Positions 31,815 through 38,839 of a stretch of 38,839 nucleotides of DNA are shown in pieces. Position 1 is the first letter of the stretch, and each line of letters opens with the position of its first letter. The stretch spans positions 192,078 to 230,916 of the forward strand of contig MNCI01002737.1 in NCBI GenBank assembly GCA_015680685.1, in the 5' to 3' direction. A program made the translations under genes and the position numbers. This DNA is from Gnetum montanum (lineage: Eukaryota > Streptophyta > Gnetopsida > Gnetales > Gnetaceae). Below the pieces are notes generated by a model, which saw nothing but the letters and a program-made list of their open reading frames with translations, searched no databases and was not told the DNA's origin.

Positions 31815-34736
31815 TTGTAGTAAAAACATGTGGTGTAGGATCAAGTACCCATGTTATTGTAGTAAATCCTAGTGCCTACAATCTAACAATAGCCATTTGT
31901 AAGAAATATCACAAGCTATAAGCTGGAGGGTTAGAGACTTTCAAAAATGTTTGGGCACATCCTTTGATGAACCTTAAGTTTTCAAAGACATAGTATTAGG
32001 AAGAATTTTGGTGTAAGTCATAAGGGATGATTGGATTGCACAAATTCATAGAAAAGTATCTACATGTTAGATCAGCCTTACATTTAGCGATGGAGCTATA
32101 CTATTGATTATGCTTCATAAAAGCAAGGAAGATGTTGCCAATGATGTTCTAGAATATATGGCACTGCCTTGAATGTTACTATGGCTCCCATTTTTAACTT
32201 TACCATTGTCCAAGACATTTAGGAACTTGCAAGTGTTGGAGGAGCTGGTGGATTAATGAGTGCAGCAGAGCACAAGGCTGTGTTAGACTGACTACTTCAA
32301 ACTAGCCAAACTATTTAGGACATTTTTGAGATCCCTGAAAATATCATAGTAGTTTAATCTTAACTAATTTAAGTCAAGGAAAAGTTGATGCTTAGCGAGA
32401 CCCAATTACAACATGTAGAGTTGAAAGTTCAACAAGTATAGGATGAGATGGCTCAATTATGTGCTTAACTACAAGATCCAACTTGATTCATGGCACTAGA
32501 GATGCTTGGTGCTATGACTAACATCAATTGGAAATTGAACAGGAGAAGACCACATAGAATGCATCTACTACTGATGCTATGACTTATGCCTTATAAAAGA
32601 ATATCACCTTGTTGAAATAAAGCACCAACCAAGCTACAAGAAGAGGAGTAGGTACCACCACCACCTCTAGTTCCAAAGACTATACTAGAGGCACATGCAA
32701 CTACTGAATGATTATGAAAACTTAGGGAGCAATAGCTGTAGCAACAACAAATTTTTGTAGGAGGTGGAGAACCATTAATCTACTGTCTAGCTATGAGTCA
32801 GTTAAATGAGATCATAAGGGTCATCAACTAGTTGGACAAGGAGACTACTCTACTATTCTCAGCTTAGAAGAACCATGTGTCCACAAGGCCCAATCCAAGT
32901 GTCTGAGAGGTCATAGTATCCATGCCTAGACAAACATTTCCTAAAATCTCAAGAAATGTTATGACCTTCTTAGTAATATTGGAGGAAGGTAAGGGGGTGA
33001 CCATTTTGGTAATGTAGCACAAAGGCTAGGAGATAGTGGTGGAGGTGGTGGTTGATAGGATTACTAAAGCCCTAAATGCTTCTGTGGCATCAGTACCTAA
33101 TATTGCTAAAAAGGTGGACATCCATGCATTCGCAAGAGTAAGAAGCGATTAGATGAGCATTGCCCAACACGATGAGGTGTTGGAACGATTGGTTAGAATT
33201 GGGCAACCACTTTTGAAAATCTTTGATCTTTTAGATGTTATTACTATAAACCAATTGTAGTTACTCAAGACAAGGGGCAAGTTGCTTATTGCCAATGCAC
33301 AACTTAAAAAGGACAATGCAACCAATTAGTGGTTGGCTGTTGAAGTTGCTAAGTTGTGTGCCCATCTCTTTGACCCTATCATTCTCAGGCCTAAGCTCAT
33401 TAGGGAAAAAGCTTTCCAATAGCTTTAACTAAAAGACCAACAAGCTAAGAATGCAAAGGAGGCCATGATCTTCAATGCATCCTTGTTAAAAGCTATGACT
33501 TTCAACACTAACAAGGACTTGTCATAGGTTTAGAAAGAAAACTTGGCTCTCATGAAGGATAATCATCACCTGCGCAATGCTAAGCAGCAAAAAGATTAAA
33601 CAGTAGAATTAATACATCAGGAGCAGGAGCAACTTGTACAGGTGAGCTTGGATCTAAGAAGGTTGATAGCAAAAAATCAAAATCTCTCAATGGAGAAAGT
33701 CCATGCTCTTTACCAGAAAACTACCATTGAGGTAGCTACCTAGAAGAATGAAGCCCGAAAATTTGAACAGGTGAAAAATCACTATAGGTACCAAGCTAGG
33801 CTTCTCAAAGAGGTTAATGAAAAAGAGATTCAACTGGCAAAAGAAAAAATGAATGAGATCATTCAGTAACTCCAACAGAGAGGTGTCATATCGTAGCCCA
33901 TCTTTGATGGACTAAATGCATTTAACAAGGCTAAAATCCACCTAAAGGTATTATAGATTGAAGAGATGATGCATTACATAAACTTGGCTCACATCTATTA
34001 CACAAACTTGGTGATGCTGATAGCAAGGATGCCAAGGTTAGAATTAGAGAAGTAGGTGGCTAGTTCCTACCTCCTCTATGAAGTTGAATTAACACTCTAC
34101 AAGGAAAGAAAACCAAAGTTGGAGATAGCCAATGCAGAGCTTGAAGTTCTCAGGAGCAGATTCACTAACTAATGATCTATTGCTGAGAACCCAGTGAGGA
34201 GGTTGAATGACTACTAGAAGCTGCAAAACCTTATAAAGACGTTTAACATAGAATGTAAAACCTTCGTAGCCTAGTTCATCAACATGAAGAAACTATTGTG
34301 CCTATGGGATATTTTTGCATCAGCTCACATTAGTAAAGCTGCGTGGACTATATATAACCCATGAAGCAAAGATGAAAAGATAAAAGCACTTCTAGATACT
34401 TTCAACTTTGAGTAGAAGTAACTATAACAACACGCCAACCTCAACCTCCACCAGCACTAGGACAAGATGAATGACCATTAGCACCATAGGAGCCTCTGCC
34501 TTTGGGCATTGTTTGAGACTTCATCACATCTTTAGGTTATCCTACAAGTGCTTGTTGAATTTTTATAAAGTGTCTAATTTTGTTGTAATGGACACTCATT
34601 TTTTTAGCAATGTACAATCTAGTACTTAGAGTTAGTTTATCTTTTAGTTAATAAATTCCATACCTTCCAATTTTGTAAGAAACTTGGTTTTAGCCTTGTT
34701 CACTCAAGGACAAGTTTTCAATCGATCATGGAGGTG
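31815..34736 (+). pseudogene. Element 2 additional ORF, right part, with duplicated coiled-coil region
   Basis: Continuation of the ORF begun at 22981. Two stretches correspond to the coiled-coil part of element 1: 32220-32640 (AAEHKAVLD, LLQTSQT) and 33000-34180 (AQHDEVLERLVRIGQ, KTRGKLLIANAQLKK, NLSMEKVHALYQKT, YYTNLVMLIARMPRLELEK). The first is shortened and runs straight into a Pro-rich end (PPPPLVPK). Many stops and shifts make it non-functional. The last 200 bp carry the element 3' untranslated end and an ATGGAGGTG purine tract. Confidence 0.65.
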
Positions 34737-35642
34737 TGATGGAACATTAATAAGATAGGTTGTGTTGATGCATCCCCATTGATGCAGCTCCATTAATGTA
34801 TCCTTGTCGACACATGCTAGGATGCATTGATATAGATACATCAACATTGATGTGGTCACTGCCTATATAAATGCATGCATCCCTCATATTTATGACACTT
34901 TTCAATCATAGTCTTAGTTGAATGTTTGCATTATTTTTTCCTAGAGTTAGAATATTTTCCTTTTGAGTGTTCGCAATGTGAATCTAAGAGATTGTACAGA
35001 GTTTTATTCAAGTACTTATCTATCTGAACATATTGGCATGATCGATAATAAAATCGAGATTTTCTACATCCATTGTAGCACTTATAATAGTTTACTATTT
35101 ATGTTCAGTACTTTACTTTCCATGCACTTTACATTTATGTGCTTAATTAGTTAATATAATTAATTATAAACACTTGTATGTGACCAATTTGAGCATAACG
35201 TATTAGCACTTGGTAATCCCAGTAGTGGACATTTGGTGTGCCTAATAATAGCCCCTTGGTAACTCAGTAGTGTTTATACTAGTTTAGGATGTGTACAACA
35301 ATTGGGATCAGATACTCTATGTTAGGATAGTTAGTTATTAAATTAGTTGGTTAGTTAGATTACTAATTATTCAACCCTCACTTAATCATCTAGCCATTAG
35401 GAGAAAAATATATTAAAGTAATAATTATTATAAAAATACACATCATATGCCTTAATTACACTTAAACATACGTACAAATTAGACACAAAAATGAGTTAAG
35501 AACACAACGGTCTTGCAACTCCATGATTTACTATTTAGGAATATTGGCCACTTAGATAACTAAATCTACAAAGTTTGATCAGATTACTAGTGAACACTTG
35601 TGATTCGTAGTGGTGGGTGTAGGGGATACTTGCTACTCATCA
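34737..35642 (+). repeat. Element 2 3' LTR
   Basis: 906 bp, TGATGGAAC...CTACTCATCA. The end (GTGTAGGGGATACTTGCTA) is homologous to the element 1 LTR end (GTGTAGGGGTACCTAGCCA). The U3 array here is built from ATTGATGCATC-type units (34760-34860), and the TATA box is TATATAAA at 34864-34871. No PBS follows, so this is the 3' LTR. No partner 5' LTR is visible. Confidence 0.8.
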
Positions 35643-36035
35643 GGCTAAGTGTAGACCCTTGATGTAGATCTACTGTAACTAGAAAATCAAATGTTATCCT
35701 ACAAGTTGTTCTAATTTTATTGGTAGCTCCTTTACATGTGTTAAATCACTTTAATATATTTATTAGAAATGTTTTTCCTCTGCAACACCCACTAAATAAT
35801 ATCTTCAAGCACTCTATCATATGATTTTTCTAAATCAATGAAGATAAAAAATATATATTAAAAAAAAGATCATCAATATAATTGAGATAAATAAATGTGG
35901 CTTAAGTTACAAGTTCAATCCATTATGCAAGCTCGTTACATTCTAGTGATTTGATCTCAAAAAAATAATTAGCTTAATTAGTTGAAATTATGCAACCCAC
36001 ACAATGCTAATGTTATTAGTTTTGAAAATTCATAC
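35643..36035. other. DNA between two LTRs, probably old TNL-related intron
   Basis: AT-rich with no coding frame. It adjoins the TNL exon 3 fragment at 36036-36105 and so is probably decayed intron of a third TNL copy. Nothing else is recognised. Confidence 0.35.
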
Positions 36036-36105
36036 CTTCAATACAATGATCATGAAGGATCAAAAACTTATAAAAGCTAAGGGATTTTACCTTACCTTAT
36101 AGTAC
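36036..36105 (-). pseudogene. TNL exon 3 fragment, third copy
   Basis: On the minus strand the segment ends TTTTTGATCCTTCATGATCA and continues TTGTATTGAAG|GTATGAAT, matching the exon 3 end at 19010-19050 (LILHGHCIKG becomes LILHDHCIEG) and its donor. The middle of the exon is deleted, leaving about 70 nt, and the acceptor region (GAATTCAAG) is altered. It shows that TNL copies once extended at least 14 kb upstream of the present TIR exon. Confidence 0.6.
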
Positions 36106-36148
36106 CTTGAATTCACATACAAAAATTGCAAGCATTAACTTTCATTGT

Positions 36149-37058
36149 TGATGAGCAGCAAATACCCTTATGCTTAACCATATGAATCACTAAGTGTTCA
36201 CATGCAATCTGGTTGAATTTCGTGGATCCTTTATCTTCCAGTACACTAGCCTCTAGAAAGTGAACTTGCCCTAACATTCATTCATTGTCTTCCCAATTAC
36301 ACTTGTGATATGCAAAGGTATGGTTAAGTGTAATCAAGGCATATGATTTTTTATTATTTTTATGTATTTTGAGTGCCTAAAATAAAGGATGAAAAGAATG
36401 AAGTACTTTAATCGCTAATTTAATCTAACTAACTAACTAATGTCTAACTAATCCTAACATAAGCATATGATCCCACTTTCCATACACATCTTGAACACGT
36501 ATAATGCTGCTGGGGTACTAAACGTTAAGCATTACTGGGATTACGAAGTGTCATGCATATGCTCAAAGTGGTCATACTTATGAGCTTAATTAATTACCAT
36601 TTAATCTAGCTTAATTTAGCTTAATTACTTAAAAAATTATAGGAAATTGCATAAAACATTAAATGCATGAAGAAAATATTTTATCTAGCCAAAGTGCTAC
36701 AAGGTTTATCAGAAAGCTTGTCTTTATTGTTGCACATACTACCATGCTTAGGTACAATAGTGCTCAAATAAAGATCTGTACACTCAATGACTCCTACTAT
36801 AGGCACTTGGGAAAATATTCTAATTTTGGGGAAGAAAAACTACAAGAGCTTTACTACACTAACAAAAAGACTCCCAAACTATGCACCCAAGCATTATATT
36901 TATAGGTTGGCACACATCCCACGATATCTGATGTCTGACATTGCTTTTTGGTCCCTGATATCAGGTATTCGATATTAGGGCTCCAATATTGGGTATCCAA
37001 TATCAGGACTCTAATATTGAATATTTGATATAGAAGCTAGATAAAATATACTTCATCA
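36149..37058 (-). repeat. Element 3 LTR, inverted
   Basis: 910 bp in reverse orientation: TGATGAGCAGC... at the left and ...CTTCATCA at the right. The right side adjoins TACCTCCACAAC, the reverse of a GTTGTGGAGGTA purine tract, so this is the 3' LTR of a minus-strand element extending right. Minus-strand TATAAATA lies at 36904-36897, with a GATATC/AATATT-type array at 36920-37035. Confidence 0.8.
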
Positions 37059-37180
37059 TACCTCCACAACTAAATAAAAACTCATCCTCGAGTGAACAAA
37101 AGAAGAAACAAGTTCCTTACAAAATATTGAGAAGGTATGGAATTATTGACTAACATGCAAACTGACTCAAATGAAACAAA
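37059..37180 (-). mobile_element. Element 3 internal 3' end
   Basis: In reverse orientation this reads TTGTTCACTCGAGGATGAGT and the purine tract. It matches the segment before the element 2 3' LTR (TTGTTCACTCAAGGACAAGT near 34700) and before the element 1 3' LTR. Similarity fades beyond about 37190. Confidence 0.65.
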
Positions 37181-38720
37181 TAGGCTCTAAGTGCCCAAGT
37201 ATACAAATTTATAGTCTTTTACATAATTGGGTATTCATGACAATAGAATTAAACACCATGGCCAAAACTGACATCCAACTCCCCTGGCAGTTAAAGATCA
37301 AAGGAGAAGATTCGATGATCATGAAGGGGCCTCGTCACATGGTGCTATTATCTATTCCTTGGTGAAGATAGTCCCACTTCTAGTCCATGATTTCCTCTAT
37401 AATCATAATAAAATCATGGATTAGTGTGCAATGTGTAACTTATAGCTTTTATGTACCTTGTATCATCTACAGTTACACTTGTCTAGGTTGTGATTATGGT
37501 GGATTGATTCTTTTAATAGTATTTGATTTCTACGGCAATGAGAGTTCATTGGAAGGGTTTAACTTCATGGATTGATGATGTTAGTGTTAGTCCTTAGTTA
37601 AACCTTTTTGGAAGTTAGAAAAATTTGAAAAACCTAAGTGGACCCCATGACTTAGAGTGTACCTCTAGTAGTGGGAAGAGTGAAAAATGGGGTGAAATGA
37701 ATAAGTGGTCCATCATTAAATTTTGAAAAGCCCAAACACAATGAAATGCATGAAGATGGTTAAAGAATTCACAAGAACAAAAAAGAGGATTTTAGTAAAA
37801 AACATTGTGAAGATGCGCATAATTGGATGTCATCAATGGGGAACACAAAAGGATTTGATTGTGAGAATGCCTAATGATAAAGAACTTAACTATCACAACC
37901 AAAAGGAATGCAAGTGGGGTCCTTACCAAAGCAAGCACATGCCCTTTGTTGTCCTTGCATATCCTCAAACCAATGAGTCCATAGGCCCCATGGATGATTA
38001 ATGGTTACGAAAAGTTAAGTACAAAAACTTGAAAGAAACTACTTAAGAATTTTGACACATCAAACCAAGACATCGAACAAGTACAAGAAAATTGGCAGTG
38101 AGGTGAGGCATGGGAAGCATAGATGAATGAGAGAGAGAAAGTGGAATGGAGTTCTTGAATAAGGTCACATGAAGTCCCTCATGAATTTTGTGGTTAAATG
38201 ACTTGATAAAATCCATCCTTAGTCTAGACCAAAACCAACCATGTTTAGTGACTTCACATCACCATTCTAAGATTAGTCCAACCCCTTGAGACACATAAGT
38301 GCTCCCATAGATCAAACACCATTCTTTATTTAAGAAGAAAATAAGAGCAAGAAGTTAGAAAGGACCTTAGTTAGAGGGGACCTTTAGGCATGGATAACAT
38401 GTCTCTCTATTCCCATAACTAGTGCTTGTAGCTCTTTTATTTTGTCCAAGGGTGTGCTTTGAATTTCCCTTTTTTTGGAATTTTTGGATGGGAACCACAC
38501 CATGCAAAGACTTATTTAACTTCTTGTTATTGGTTGACATGAAACATTAAGAGATCCATGAAAAACACACTTGCACTCAAGATGGAAGAAGGGATAAAGA
38601 GCTTTGAATTCCCTTGAAGTCACATCCTTTTCAAACCTTTGAATCCTTTCCAAGTCTGGAAACTACTAAGGTTATGAATTCATTAAATTTTTACTTGAGG
38701 AAAAGGGACTTTATACTTTC
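37181..38720. other. Unassigned DNA, possibly element 3 interior
   Basis: Short frames (for example 37723-38001, basic and Met/Lys-rich) have no recognised domain. It may be decayed element 3 interior; the coiled-coil ORF seen in elements 1 and 2 is not recognisable here. Confidence 0.35.
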
Positions 38721-38839
38721 TGATGAGTGGCGAGGTACCCCTACACTCAACCATACGAAACGAGCGTCGCACGCGCGATCCGGTCGAACTCCGCAGATGG
38801 ACTAGTTGTGGCATCTAGATTAGTTAGCCTTAGGTCGCA
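38721..38839 (-). repeat. Element 4 LTR end, inverted and cut by the window edge
   Basis: TGATGAGTGGCGAGGTACCC is the reverse complement of the element 1 LTR end, and similarity continues to the last base of the window. The flank at the left is not a PBS, so this is the outer end of a minus-strand element or a solo LTR continuing beyond the window. Confidence 0.8.

Noticed and set aside
37723-38001. 92-codon basic frame
   Set aside because: No domain recognised, Met/Lys-rich, in a probable decayed element interior.

Overview
This window is nuclear plant DNA, most likely from a gymnosperm and probably a conifer. That is inferred from the style of the TIR-NB-LRR gene, the long repeat-filled introns, the old LTR retrotransposons with mostly transition-type decay, and the AT-rich, intron-containing layout. 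No bacterial or organellar gene structure, rRNA, tRNA or CRISPR array was seen. Single Ns at 4459, 10694, 12014, 13136, 13779 and 28265, and a 99-base N run at 24691-24789, mark assembly joins or gaps.

Left part (1-4680): no recognisable gene. It holds three diverged copies of a TATA-bearing dispersed repeat (two direct near 0.9 and 1.4 kb, one inverted near 2.9 kb).

Centre (4682-22480, minus strand): a TIR-NB-LRR (TNL) immune-receptor locus. Exon 1 (TIR), exon 2 (NB-ARC, with a one-base frameshift), exon 3 and exon 4 lie at 21479-18742 with clean GT-AG junctions and matching phases. A 603-codon LRR exon (7767-5959) and a C-terminal exon (5833-4682, two in-frame stops) lie 11 kb further on. 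Between them are a broken duplicate of the exon 2 end plus exons 3 and 4 (8985-8333), a Ty1/copia element (9409-14364, TSD TTTAT) and a CACTA-like transposon (15475-17269). Exon 4 ends and the LRR exon begins in phase 0. The locus can therefore be read either as one gene with a giant invaded intron, or as two tandem TNL copies that each lost a different half. Further TNL relics are a duplicated promoter plus exon 1 start (22048-22480) and an exon 3 fragment at 36036-36105.

Right part (22500-38839): a cluster of related Ty3/gypsy-type LTR elements without visible pol. Element 1 (23519-31809, TSD CACAC, tRNA-Asp-type PBS) carries gag and a decayed ORF of about 740 codons with a domain resembling the 'putative plant transposon protein' family followed by long coiled coils. 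It is inserted inside the same ORF of an older sister, element 2, whose 3' LTR is 34737-35642. Two inverted LTRs of the same superfamily lie at 36149-37058 and from 38721 to the window end. Each LTR variant carries its own array of short palindromic repeats just upstream of its TATA box.

The copia element is probably a chimera of two copia families: every family switch falls exactly on a single N.
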